NCBI GenBank assembly: GCA_017311315.1
Contig: CM029650.1
Span: 11,846,253-11,910,252 of the forward strand
Reading direction: 5' to 3'
DNA: 64,000 nt
Origin: Dendrocalamus latiflorus
Taxonomy: Eukaryota; Streptophyta; Magnoliopsida; Poales; Poaceae
Made by a program: the position numbers and the translations under genes. Shown piece after piece: positions 1 through 9,750 of this stretch (its first letter is position 1; every line of letters starts with the position of its first letter). The notes below the pieces were generated by a model. It searched no databases. It was not told the origin of the DNA and worked only from the letters and a program-made list of their open reading frames with translations.

Positions 1-1394
1 CACTTCGACGATGCCACCACCGCTTTAGACATCGCCGTGTTCGTGACACCTTAAACCATGATGCTGTTGATGGTGGAAGAATGTCGTTCGCCGCCAATGC
101 TACTCGCACCTTGTAGCCCACCAGTGCCACCCACCTCGCATCGAATCTGACACTAGTGCGCGCGTCGTTGCCACACCATGGCGATCACGCTGTCACCAGT
201 GTGCATGCCACGTGCGATTCTAGCACACTGCACTGGCCTCTCCATGGCCACATGGACCTTTGCTGTTGTGCACCTAAGCGCACAGTGCTGCGTCGACTTA
301 GCAATAGCGTCATGGATGGTCAGACTAGAGAGGAAGCCGAAGGTGGGGAACCATTGGACTGACATCCCCCATAATCGCAACAAGAGCGTTGGGGATTGCT
401 GTGGTGTCATGGACGCAGTGACTATAGAGAGAACCGACGAGTTTGCTCAAGTTAATTATATCCCTTTGTTGCCGAGATAGTCGAGAGTGAGGTGACCATG
501 ATCATAGCCATGGAGGAGCGAGCCATGTTGAGCCATGTTGAGGTAGCTGGTGTCGAGGTCGTCCAGTAGTGGTCGACTGGCCGTGGTTGGTGGTCGGTCG
601 GCCAAGGAAGGAGCAGAGAGGTGGCGAAGTTAGGGAGTAACGCTGGTGGAGGGTGCAATGGGAGGAAAGGAGGGTGGCATGGTCGACCTACCATGGTCGA
701 TCTAAGCTTGTCAACGACCGAGAGGAGAAGATGCCAACAGAATAGCTGGCGTCACCAGTGACAAAGGGGGAGGAGAAGATGTCGGTGCAACAACTGGTGT
801 CACCGCGGCAAAGGCAGTGATGTTGGGGAGTTGTCAGTGCAAAGAAGCCCCAGGATGAGGACGGGGCATCGATGATGGCAATGGTGACCATGGGCAACGG
901 CACTACAGCTCGAAGGGGTGATGTAGTGGCTTCCTGTGCATGTCAATGGCATGACCACAAGTGCAGCCTCCCGATGGTGCGATGGCTCGTACTAGCGAAT
1001 GATAGGCCGGCAATGATGATCTGGCATGATGACGATGGTAGATAGGGTGCTCAGAAGGTTGTGGAGGGAGGGCTATGTCGACGAGCGCACCGCGTCACAC
1101 CACAACATCACCAGAGGAGAGGAGGTGCTGGAGAGGTCAAAGCCAAGGTGGTGAAGTCCTGAGCCAAGGAATGTCAACAGGTCGGCAGGGCGACACAAAC
1201 TGATCTGTGATTAGAAAAAGTGGAGAAAACCGAATCTGAAGATGATGGGGGAAAACTCTAATTGGGAAATCGGATGATCGGCGACACGACTTAAACTACG
1301 GGTTGCGCAGCCTTGGGAGAGATCATGGAGGTGAGATAATCTCCTAGGGGTGGTGCGCCGGAAGCTGTGGAGGTGGTGGCTCAGGAGCGGCGCC
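1..1394 (-). other. 5' internal part of a minus-strand LTR element, no recognisable domain
   Basis: This stretch lies just downstream, on the minus strand, of the primer-binding site at 1395-1406 and the short LTR at 1417-1575, so it should be the leader and start of gag of an element running off the left edge. It is rich in short CCACC, CACCAT and GTCGAC words. No open frame exceeds about 127 codons and none shows a zinc knuckle, protease, integrase or reverse transcriptase motif. The identity is inferred from position only. Confidence 0.4.
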
Positions 1395-1406
1395 GCTCTG
1401 ATACCA
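1395..1406 (-). other. Primer-binding site (initiator Met-tRNA type)
   Basis: Read on the minus strand this is TGGTATCAGAGC, the complement of the 3' end of plant initiator tRNA-Met, used by most copia and many gypsy elements to prime reverse transcription. About 10 bases separate it from the apparent LTR end, which is more than usual, so the LTR boundary may be slightly off. Confidence 0.75.
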
Positions 1407-1416
1407 ATAAAGAAGA

Positions 1417-1575
1417 TGAATATACTGCAATAGATGATTGTATTGAGGTTCGAGGGCGGTTTATATAGGGTACAAGGTTTGGAGGGCAAGAAGTCTCTTA
1501 TAGAGATAAGGAAAGTATCATAGGATTACAAATCTTAAACTACCAAATATAGAAATATGTCAATACACTCCAACA
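1417..1575 (-). repeat. Short LTR (about 159 bp), 5' LTR of the element running off the left edge
   Basis: On the minus strand the segment starts TGTTGGAGTG and ends ATTCA, the TG...CA form of an LTR, and contains a TATATAAACC promoter-like box. It sits directly upstream of the primer-binding site. The partner LTR lies outside the window, so length and target duplication cannot be checked. Confidence 0.6.
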
Positions 1576-1654
1576 ATAGAAAAATTTGGTCTTCTCATCT
1601 AGTTTGCTTTCATGTAACTTATTGCAAACCATGCACACAAGCACAACATAATAT

Positions 1655-1740
1655 CAACTGGCCACAACAATTACTGGATGTGAGATCTAGACCCAATTCA
1701 TAGCAATGACTTGGTAGAGAAGAAAGAAGAAAAGAGGAAG
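1655..1740 (-). repeat. Remnant 3' LTR of element A
   Basis: The segment resembles 26920-26990, the LTR of element A: both contain GGATGTGAGATC, AGACCCAATTCAT and a GGTAGAGAAGAAAGAAGAA tail. Here it directly abuts a reverse transcriptase fragment, so the RNase H and integrase part of A has been deleted between RT and LTR. Confidence 0.6.
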
Positions 1741-2113
1741 TATCCAGTTAGTCTGAGAAACTCGTTCAGTTCTGTGGCAATACTTGCTGGCGCTGGCCAA
1801 GCCAATATTAATGTTTGTATTTTCTGTGGATCTGTGGCTACTCCTTGGTCAGAAATAATATGCCCAAGATACTCTAATTGCCTCTGTGTAAAGGAACACT
1901 TGGAGAGTTTGACATAAACTTCATATGCCTGTAGCTTCTCTAACACCAGTTGTAAGTGCTCTCCATGTGATTTTAGATCTAGGCTGTAGACCAAACTATC
2001 ATCGATGAACACAAGACAAACTTCATTGGATAGGGACCCAAGACCGAGTTCATTACACACTAAAATGTGGCCGTAGCATTGATTAAACCAAAGGGCATCA
2101 CACTGAGTTGGTA
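1741..2113 (-). pseudogene. C-terminal reverse transcriptase fragment of gypsy element A
   Basis: The minus-strand frame shows the Ty3/gypsy RT landmarks MPFGLINATATF, then FIDDSLVYS (the catalytic xxDD box, here FIDD), then CSFTQRQLEYLGHIIS. The fragment starts abruptly at element B's LTR (2119) and ends at an LTR remnant (1740). The N-terminal half of a similar RT lies at 24394-24545, on the other side of element B, so A was probably one element split by B. About 25 residues of the expected domain are on neither side. Confidence 0.8.
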
Positions 2114-2310
2114 GTGACTGTTGTCAGGTAGCGGCCCCCACTTTGGCCTACTCAACCCACTGAGAGCAAGTAAAATGTACATGTAAAAAGAAGGCAGGTC
2201 CATGAAGGCCATGCCAAAGAAATGACATATTTTCCCCCACTAATAAAGACCCCAAGAGGGGCATTTGTGTAATCCACACTATCCATGGCTATAAGTTTGG
2301 CCCCTAGGGC

Positions 2311-3260
2311 TTAGGGTGAAAACGGATTTGGATTCGGTCGAATTATCTAGCTACTGAATCTGGATACTTAATATCCGAATATGAATAGAACACAGATCCG
2401 ATTTCAGCAGTTGAACTAGCAAAGTCCCAAATGTCGAATGCAAATTTATTATGGCCTAATGTGGATTTGGAGCTAGATATCCAAATGTGATCTGGATTCA
2501 GAGTGGGATATCTGAATAACAGCAACTAGTTAATACATATCTTTTGCATTTGACCTTCAAATTGGGCATATTATATATGCATTTCAACCATCTCGGCGAG
2601 CTCGTCATCATGATGTACTCTAATTTGGCATTTATTGTTTTTCATTTTGTCACATCCCCCAATAAACCATTTTGCATGCTCATTTTATCCAAATTTGATA
2701 TGTTTATAATAGATTTATTTGCAATAAATCTAGAATTAGTTAGGACTAGTGACAAATTGGCACCAATGATCAATTATTATATGCTAAACTAGAGAAAAAG
2801 GGGGTATAAACATTACTATAAAACTGGTATCAATTTGTCAAACTTCATTGTGCCATAGGATATGAAGTTGTCCTCAAAAGCTACACTATACAGATATGTG
2901 TGATGGATGATTCATTTGTTGCTGTCAACATTTAATGCACAGTTACATGTTAGAGTTAGCTATTTATCAATTTAAAATGTTAAAACAATTTGTGCCATGT
3001 TTTAAATAAGAGAGGCCACGAATAATTATTGGAATCCAAAAAATAGTCGAAACCGATCTGATTTTGAGTATAATCCAATCCAAATTCGTATCCAACATTT
3101 GTCCGATCTGATTTTGAGTATAATCCAATCCAAATTCGTATCCAACATTTGTCCGATCTGTATTTGTATCCGATATTTGTCCGATTTGTATTCGAATCCA
3201 AGAAAAAAAATATAGATGTGAATATGGTTTGAGCACTATCCAATCTATTTTCACCCCTAC
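2311..3260. mobile_element. Non-autonomous hAT-like (Ac/Ds-type) element, about 950 bp
   Basis: The ends are inverted copies of TAGGG(G)TGAAAA, close to the TAGGGATGAAA ends of maize Ac/Ds. Flanks CCTAGGGC (left) and CCTAGGCA (right) look like a decayed 8-bp target duplication, the length expected for hAT. The interior is AT-rich with repeated GGAT and CCGA words and codes for nothing recognisable; the 95-codon minus-strand frame near its right end is a product of the 50-bp repeat. Confidence 0.7.
3055..3154. repeat. 50-bp tandem repeat, two copies
   Basis: Two identical 50-bp units begin with GATCTGATTTTGAG at 3055 and 3105, and a shorter diverged unit follows to about 3190. They lie near the right end of the hAT-like element; subterminal repeats of this kind are common in hAT elements, where they may bind transposase. 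Confidence 0.85.
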
Positions 3261-3433
3261 CTAGGCACTATAGAGAGGGAGAGAACATTTTGGATGTAAG
3301 AAATAGACTTAAATTGAGATTGACTACTAGATACATTCGACACCTCTTCCCTCTCTTGACTTTTAGGCTCCAGGCACCCCTCTTAGGCCTCCTGAAGCCC
3401 TAGTATCTAATGTTTGGAGTGTTACCACAACAG

Positions 3434-3451
3434 TTGGCCCTGTTTGTGAGG
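3434..3451 (+). other. Decayed primer-binding site of element B
   Basis: The sequence just after the LTR resembles TGGCGCCGTCTGTGGGGA, the primer site common in Tat and related gypsy elements, with several mismatches. It supports the LTR end at 3432 and the plus orientation. Confidence 0.55.
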
Positions 3452-3479
3452 ACGACGTAGAAGCTATAAGTTGAAGCAT

Positions 3480-4790
3480 AGGCGCTTAGGCCAAATGGCG
3501 CCGAAGAGGAAGATGACACTAGCCCCAGGCAAAAGAGGAGTACCACGGTCGAGACAATAGCCGCGAGGGTGAGGAAGCCTGTGGTTGAGGGCCCCCTACC
3601 CCGTGGCAGTGGCACACTGGAGTGGCCATGCTAGGGGCCAAGGCGAGTAACAAAGATGACTCTCTAAAGCGGCGTGGGCTAAGAAGCGGGCAGCATCGCA
3701 AGCGGTGGAACTCGCTTTGATGGGGCAGCATCGTAAGTGGTAGAGCCCGCTTTGATGGCTCCCAGTAGTTCTAGTGTCCCCACCATTGACATGACGACCT
3801 CTGTGGCCCAAACACCTTCGTCACTACCACACAGTGAGCAGAGGGTGCCCTGGTATCAGTGTTGGGCCTGAGCATGGCCACCTAGAGGCAGTCTATGGAA
3901 TGCTGCAGCTAGAGTTGGAGGACCTACTGATCGCCATGCATGAGATGCAGGAGGTGTGGAGCCAACAGACCCTCGTTGTTATCATGACGGTGGTGGCCGT
4001 AGAAAGGACAAAGAGTATGGATGCCACTATCGGCGCCTGTAGTGCTCCCTGTCGGGTGGACCTTCAGTCCCTCCTCAGTGTGGGCCTATAGCAGTGCACC
4101 TAGCCATAGGATTTCAAAATGCCCATGGTGGAGCCCTACAAGGGCAACACCAATCCTCATTAATACCTATGCGTCTACGAGATGGCCATCAAAGCCGCGG
4201 GAGGAGATGACTCAAGAAAGGCAAAAGGGCTTCCACTCGCCCTATAGAGGGTCATGTTGCCCTAGTTCTTCACCATCATCCCTGGCTCCATTAACACGTG
4301 GGAGCAGGTCTATGACATTATGCACAATAACTTATAAGGCAACTATAGGGAGCGGGTCGATGGAGACTAGCCCTTCTCAATAAAGTAGGCCCCTGGAGAG
4401 AAGTTGTGGCAGTACTTCAAATGTTTTGCAAAAGTTAGATGACATGTAAAAGATGTCAACAAGACAATGATCATCAACGCCGCCATCTGATGCCGTCGGA
4501 AGGGGCCCCTCACAAAGTACAACACCTAGAAACCCATAAAAACATTGGCCAAGCTCTTCAACAAAATGGAAGAATATGCAAGAGCTGAGGAGGACGTGAT
4601 GAGGTTTGAAGTCGACGTCGTAGGGCCCGCCATCAATGGCATGCCCTGCCCCCTTGGCCAGGAGGGTGTGAACCGCAACCGAACCAGCACCCTTCTACAT
4701 CACTTACGTCGCATGCACCACAATAAAATCATAAATCCTAGTGGATTTCATCATGGAATGGATACCCACACACTAATCGAGCTATCAACC
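3480..4790 (+). pseudogene. Degenerate gag of element B
   Basis: A plus-strand frame broken by many stops shows a Tat-type gag pattern: near 4120 EPYKGNTNP, then YLCVYEMAIKAAGGDD, then FFTIIPGSINTWEQVYD near 4260-4320, then FNKMEEYARAEED near 4555. These match the usual order of a retrotransposon gag capsid: substrate region, glycine-serine-isoleucine turn, then an F..R..EEYxR..E segment. Several stops are TAG or TAA where Trp or Gln would be expected. No protease or RT follows; the next coding match is RNase H at 4815, so the pol N-terminal half is missing. Confidence 0.65.
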
Positions 4791-4814
4791 ACCCCTGGAG
4801 CCGATGTAGGCCCG

Positions 4815-5308
4815 GCACACTGACAGCACATAGAGTGCTATGGGGGCCGGGGTGGTTGTCATCATAACCCTCGAAGGGCAAAGGCTAGCATACGCAGCAC
4901 TCCTCGAGCTCCCAACCACCAACAATGTGGCAGAATACGAGGCTCTGTTGTTCAACCTCCGCAAAGTGAAAGCGCTCAAAGCTAGGAGAGTGCTTGTTCA
5001 TAGCGACTCATTAATAATCATGGGCCACGTTGACAAATCATACCAGACCAAAGACCTTGACCTTACAAAGTATCTAGCTGTAGTCAGGGTGATAGAGTGA
5101 CACTTCCTGCGTGTCACTATCAAATCAATACTGAGAGCTAACAACATGGAAGCAGATGCCTTGGCAAAGGCGGCTAGCCAAAGATGCAAACACCCTTTGG
5201 TGTGTTCTTCGAAGTCCTCACATCCACAGCTGCTCCATAGGAGCAAGCAAACACCCTCAAGATCTTATGCATCGGCCAAGAACATGACTGGAGGCAACCT
5301 ATTGTCAC
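4815..5308 (+). pseudogene. Additional RNase H domain of element B
   Basis: The plus-strand frame contains MGAGVVVIITLEGQ, then NNVAEYEALLFNLR, then VLVHSDSLIIMGHVDKSY, then MEADALAKAAS. These are the catalytic blocks of the second (archaeal-like) RNase H that characterises the Tat lineage; the Glu of AEYEAL and the Asp of HSDS are present. The first catalytic Asp segment is followed by an in-frame stop at about 4830. It is clearly homologous to the domain at 10990-11589. The frame reaches a DWRQPI motif, the usual linker before integrase, and is cut at 5308 by element C. Confidence 0.8.
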
Positions 5309-5550
5309 TGTTGTGGCTACAGACCAAACAGAGAGAGAGAGGTATGGTAGTGGAGAGTTAGGCGAGCAATGCTTAGGGTTTCCCCCATGGCCTGTATCTA
5401 TATATATTCACATGGGGAGTGTTTTTACAGTGGTACCCTTACATTTTAGTATCCCTCTTAGGGGCATTTATGCCATTATACATGTCCCACTTGGGCCTTA
5501 CAGCCTTCTAACAGGCCGACTGGGCTTAGGTGGGGGCCACCCCTACAACA
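5309..5550 (-). repeat. 3' LTR of element C (242 bp)
   Basis: On the minus strand it begins TGTTGTAGGGGTGGCC and ends GTAGCCACAACA, the same terminal pattern as the LTRs of element K (58124, 61038) and the solo LTR at 37280, though the middle differs. A TATATATA box lies at about 5400. The flanking 5-mers GTCAC and GGAGC do not match, so it is not a simple solo LTR. Confidence 0.75.
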
Positions 5551-5566
5551 GGAGCCTCTCATGGTG
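5551..5566 (-). other. Polypurine tract of element C
   Basis: Read on the minus strand the segment is ATGAGAGGCTCC directly before the LTR start. An equivalent ATGAGAGGTTAC precedes B's 3' LTR at 15904, which supports both the LTR start and the kinship of B and C. Confidence 0.6.
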
Positions 5567-5763
5567 AAGGGTTTCACGGGCCGAAGCCATGTTGCCGAGC
5601 CATTTGGCCCCCTCCGTCCCTGCGGCCTGTGACCTTCAATAATCTTGGATAGGACCGTTCCTTGCCGGTACAGCCTGCCGTCGTACTGAGGATATGGGGC
5701 CGAACCTGCTGTCGAAGGTGTTTTCGGCCTTAGACCCGTTTAGCCATAGAGTCGGAGGTGCCG

Positions 5764-5866
5764 GCGGGGTCGAAGATGCCTACAGAGTCGAAGATGCCAG
5801 CGAAGTCGAAGATGCCGGCAGGATCGAAGTTGCTGGCAGAGTCGAAGATGCCGGCGAAGTCGAAGT
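5764..5866. repeat. 18-bp minisatellite, about six units
   Basis: Units of about 18 bp built on GTCGAAGATGCCGGCGAA repeat with small changes. Because 18 is a multiple of three, the plus-strand frame reads as VEDAG-like repeats. It lies between C's accessory gene and its 3' LTR, a repeat-prone place in Tat elements. Confidence 0.8.
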
Positions 5867-6315
5867 CAATGCGGAGACAGGCTCATGCCGCGGACACCCC
5901 TGGGCGCGAGGTAGGCGAGGCTCCTGCACGTAGCATCAGAAGCCGAGTGGGGGGAGGGGGCTCCACCCGGTCTGGCGTCGACATGGCCCGACAGCTTCGC
6001 GGTCTGGAGATTTTGTCTTAATGGCGGCGAGAATCGCGCCAACCCTTGAATTGTCAGGGGTGGGCTGCTGCAGCCGTACGCACTGTCCCGATGGGAAGAT
6101 ACACGCGGCGGGACGCGACTGGGCGTCGTACGGTCGCGCGCCCCTTCCCGAGAGAAGCGGGACACGTGGCGGGATGCTACTGGCGTGTCGTGCACTGTCC
6201 AGCCGCCTGCCACTGCGTGCCCCCAGCTGTCAGCGATTACGCTTCCCAATCATGGGGAGTTGAACCGCTGGGCTCACGCCGTTTGCATTTCCGATCGTGG
6301 GGAAGGTGAGGGGGC

Positions 6316-6324
6316 TTTATAAGG
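6316..6324 (+). promoter_or_regulatory. TATA box for the antisense accessory gene
   Basis: TTTATAAGG lies about 120 bases upstream of the best-context ATG (6443) on the plus strand, opposite to the element's own transcription. About 30 bases downstream comes CACCGGCATGCAAACC and then a CT-rich leader, a usual plant transcription-start layout. A promoter is inferred; no expression evidence is available here. Confidence 0.55.
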
Positions 6325-6442
6325 CGTCACCACCGGCATGCAAACCCTCCTCTTGGCTGCTTGCTTGCCGTTGCTTTGCTGTCTTCTTCCTCGTTCTTTT
6401 ATGCAATCTGCCATTGCTCCTGCTTCTTCACCTCGGGAGAGG

Positions 6443-8532
6443 ATGGCTTACCGCGAAGACCCCGCTCACCGGCTCAGTGGGAGCGCCTCGTCGAGCCGAC
6501 GCTGTTTGTCGTCGTCGCCGGCGGAATACCCTTTGGTGCTTCGCGATCCGCCGCAGGTTGACAGGCGGTGGGATGCCATGAAGATGTCGGGAGGCCGCTG
6601 CTCCCGTGTGCTGGGGCAGAGTCGCGTTACGGAGGAGATGATCCTGACCCTTCTCCAGGAGAAAAAACTGGAGGAGCGTGCAAGGGCTCGCCTACCCGGC
6701 CCCAACGAGACGGAGCCGCACCCAGTGGAGACAGAGGCGATTGTCTTTGTTGCATTTTTTTGATGCCGGGCTCCTAATGCCTTCGACGCTCTTCGTCGGC
6801 GAGGTCCTGTGGGCCTACAGGTTGGAGCTGGCGCAACTGACCCCAAATGCGATAGTTCGTTTGGCTGTTTACGCCTGGGTGGCACGAACAGAAGGTGTCC
6901 GTCCCAGTGCGAGCCTATTCGCCATTCTGCACGATGCACGCTGCCAGCCGAAGAAGGTCAGAGGAGGGGCACTATCGAACTTCGGTAGCGTCAACTTCGT
7001 GTTGAGGACGCAATGCACGAAGCTCTTCCCCGCGTTGGCTACGCGAGGGAAGTGGGAGTCCGGCTTGATGCGACGGTGGTTCTACTACCACGTGATGAGC
7101 ACAAGTGGTCTGTTTTGTTGGGGACAGTCGATATCGTTCAACAGCTCGTCGGATATGAAGCCGAAGAGCGACGACGAGCAAAAGGCGCGGAGGCTTGCCG
7201 GTGTCGCCCTCCGGTTCAACATGCGTGATCTCACTAAAGAGTTCACTATGTATGGGGTGGCGCCACTTTCCAGCCGGTGGAAGTACGAGCGACGGGGCCG
7301 CACCCCGAAAGATGGCATCCACCCAACAGTATCTTCCTTCTAAAACCCTCCGCTCCTTGTAAGCCCTTCGGCCCTAGGCTGCGTGCCCGCGCATGTACGT
7401 GCGCGACCCTTTATGAACGATGCCCCACTTTTGCATGCAGTGCCCCGACTGGAGGATGCGGAGCGCGCGGTAGTTGAGCTCCTTGGGCCATACACGGCCA
7501 AGGAGCATAAGCTGCGCGAAGCTGTGACTGCCTCGGCGAAGCAGGGGCGAATAAATTGTGTATGCGAGGCCATGGAGATTCCCGTGCCCGAACGCGCAGT
7601 GCCGGTGGAGGTCCGGAGCCGCCGCCACGATGGCGACGGCAAGGTGGGGGCGCCATCCTCTCGGCGCAGGGCCCGATCTGACGCCGCCGCATCCAGCCCG
7701 TCGGCCGTATCCCCGGTCGGTACCATCGAGACAGAGGGTACGATCGGCGCTGGGTCTGAACGCACCGGTTCGGGGGGCACACTACCCCTAGCAAGGAGGC
7801 CTTAGGCGGCGATGAGGCGACGGGCCCCGGTACCGATGCCCCTGAAGACGAGGCCTCGTCGCCTGCAGCAGCCACCGAGGACCTGCCGCCCGCGCCAGTT
7901 ATTACGGCCATTGGAGCGGCTGGGGAAGCGTCGCCCACATCCCCGAGAGCGAAGCGCCCCCGGATACGGCGCCTCCGCCCTCGAGGAAGCGATTCAATGT
8001 GGCGAGCGTGGTCACTGGGGTCCTGGAGTCTGACGGGGAAGCCGTCGAGACTGAGGAAGAAGTCGTCGCTCCCCGGACCGATGAAGCCCTCGTGCCCCAG
8101 ATGAAGGTTGAGCGGACACCTCCCCGGGCTTTGGTAGAGGGTGTCGAAGGTAGGCGCAATTCCTTTTCCCCCCATGACTTCGCGAAGCTCTCTCTGATTT
8201 GCTCGCTCATTCCGTCGTCGACATCAGGCGAGACGAGGTCTCCCAGACGCGGTCAAGGATCGAGCAACGAAGGTGTCCGCGAAGTCTCCGGCCTTGTTGC
8301 GCAGGACGCGACGTGGGCGTCTGGTGCTGCCGAAGCCGCTGGCGTAGAGGGACCGAGGCCCATCATCTCTGATTTCATCCCTCGATCGGAGATGCTTCGC
8401 GTCCTTAACGAGCTCACGGAGCGTGCCGACGGCAGCTTGGATCGACGGGTGCTGTCAACGTGCGGGGGAGATCTTCTGGCACTCGCGGAAGTTCTCCGAC
8501 GTAACGACGATGGCGCGGACCCCCAGGAGTGA
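6443..8532 (+). pseudogene. Antisense accessory gene of element C (putative Transposase_28-type domain), broken
   Basis: The likely start is ATG 6443 in strong context (A at -3, G at +4). The first frame runs to a stop at 6761-6763 just after a seven-T run (6755-6761). The frame open across 6678-7343 continues the match, with FFDAGLLMP, LTPNAIVRLAVYAWV and LFAILHDARCQPKK, which resembles the plant 'putative gypsy type transposon' domain (PF04195, Transposase_28). So a one-base change in the T run probably broke the gene. A stop at 7341-7343 and another frame change precede two further open parts: 7383-7805 (Arg, Ser and Ala rich) and 7999-8532 (acidic, then a helical tail with RVLNELTERADGSLDRR). 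An unremoved intron near 7340-7440 is possible (TTGCATGCAG resembles an acceptor), but I could not make the frames join. Function of the family is unknown; the domain name does not mean it is a transposase. Confidence 0.7.
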
Positions 8533-8729
8533 TGCCGGGATCTGGTGTGTTGTGTTATGTACGCCTTGTCGTACGGTTGTTGCCCTGTGGCCTCCTTTTT
8601 GTATGAATGAAACTATTTTCCCAAGTGTTTTGTTGTTGCATACTATTCGCGCTTTGGGCGGTTGTGTCATGTAGAGACTGGATCTTGCACCCGACTTCGC
8701 ACCTCTTGATGGTCGTAGCACTTCGTAAC

Positions 8730-9131
8730 CGAGGTAAACGCATGAGCGCTCCGTCCCCTGCCCTTCGCAGTGGTGGCAGCGGAGCTAGCGCCTAGTCGAG
8801 GTAGACATGCGAGCGCTCCGTCTCCTACCCTTCGAAGCGGTGGCAGCGGAGCTAGCGCCTAGTCGAGGTAGACGCGCGAGCGCTCCGTCCCCTACCCTTC
8901 GAAGTGGTGGCAGCGGAGCTAGCGCCTAGTCGAGGTAGACGCGCGAGCGCTTCGTCCTCTACCCTTCGAAGCGGTGGCAACAGAGCTGGAGCTTAGTCGA
9001 GGTAGATGCACGAGCGCTCCGTCCCCTACCCTTCGAAGTGGTGGCAGCGGAGCTGGCGCCTAGTCGAGGTAGACGCGCGAGCGCTCCGTCCCCTACCCTT
9101 CGAAGTGGTGGCAGTGGAGCTGGCACCTAGT
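8730..9131. repeat. 67-bp tandem repeat, six copies
   Basis: CGAGGTAGAC-type unit starts occur at 8730, 8797, 8864, 8931, 8998 and 9065, exactly 67 bp apart, and the sixth unit ends at 9131. Each unit carries GCGAGCGCTCCGTC, ACCCTTCGAAG, GGTGGCAGCGGAGCT and GCGCCTAGT. Units differ by a few substitutions only. The array lies between C's integrase and accessory gene. Confidence 0.95.
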
Positions 9132-9157
9132 GGAGGTAGATGCGCGTAGGGGCCACA

Positions 9158-9640
9158 TCCGTGTCTTATTTATACTCCGCAGAATGCGTGGGGACATCAA
9201 CCACGTCTTATTCATACTCCGGGAGTACGTGTAGGGGCAACACCTACACATGTGCAGGGACATCAGCGTCTTATTTATACTCAGTAGAGTGTGCAGGGAC
9301 AACATCCGCGTCTTATTTATACTCCGTAGAGTGCGTGGGAACATCAACCACGTCTTATTTATACTCCAAAGAGTACGTGTAGGGGCAATGCCCACACGTG
9401 CGCAGGGACATCCGCGTCTTGTTTATACTCGGTAGAGTGCGCAGGGACAACATCCACGTCTTATTTATACTCCGTAGAGTGCATGTGGAGGCGGATCTCG
9501 ACGCTACGTCTTATTTATACTCCGTAGAGTGCGCACGGAGGCGTCCCCCCGCTACATCTTATTTATACTCCGTAGAGTGCGTGCGGAGGCGGACCTCGAC
9601 GCTACGTCTTATTTATACTCCGTAGAGTGCGTGCGGAGGC
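9158..9640. repeat. Array of about ten CGTCTTATTTATACTCC units with variable spacing
   Basis: The core CGTCTTATTTATACTCCGTA plus GAGTGCG recurs about ten times, spaced roughly 40 to 65 bp apart; the spacers fall into a few classes (CAGGGACAACATC, GTAGGGGCAA, GGAGGCGGA). It directly follows the 67-bp array. Unequal exchange between units is the simplest explanation of the varied spacing. Confidence 0.9.
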
Positions 9641-9750
9641 GGATCGAGATGAAAGCTTGGCAGATTAATGGCTTTATTAATCTCCCATTTGCGCGGGCGA
9701 GCGTCTTACACTGGGCAAGGTGCCGAGGTCGCTACATGCTTCCCTTTGTC

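Larger units (their letters stand above)
2119..3432 (+). repeat. 5' LTR of element B, interrupted by a hAT-like element
   Basis: The LTR starts TGTTGTCAGG and ends ACCACAACA. Without the 950-bp insertion it is about 365 bp. It aligns with 15904-16143 plus 24296-24393: shared words include CCCACTGAGAG, GTGTACATGTAA-like sequence, AAAGACCCCAAGAGG, CCATGGCTATAA (TATA region) and CCCTAGTATC near the end. Confidence 0.75.

Noticed and set aside
156..694. Short frames at the left edge as host genes
   Set aside because: Overlapping frames on both strands, no domain, and the position is inside a retroelement behind its primer site.
2967..3254. Repetitive 95-codon minus-strand frame
   Set aside because: Encoded by the 50-bp tandem repeat of the hAT-like element.
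5309..5550. Solo LTR interpretation
   Set aside because: Flanking 5-mers do not match and a polypurine tract plus the C interior follow on the correct side, so it is read as C's 3' LTR.
7411..8175. 254-codon minus-strand frame
   Set aside because: Shadow of the plus-strand accessory gene in GC-rich sequence; no retroviral motif, and it lies past the pol stop at 9751.
8730..9131. CRISPR-like regular array
   Set aside because: Period is constant but there are no unique spacers between conserved repeats; whole 67-bp units repeat, and the genome is a plant's.
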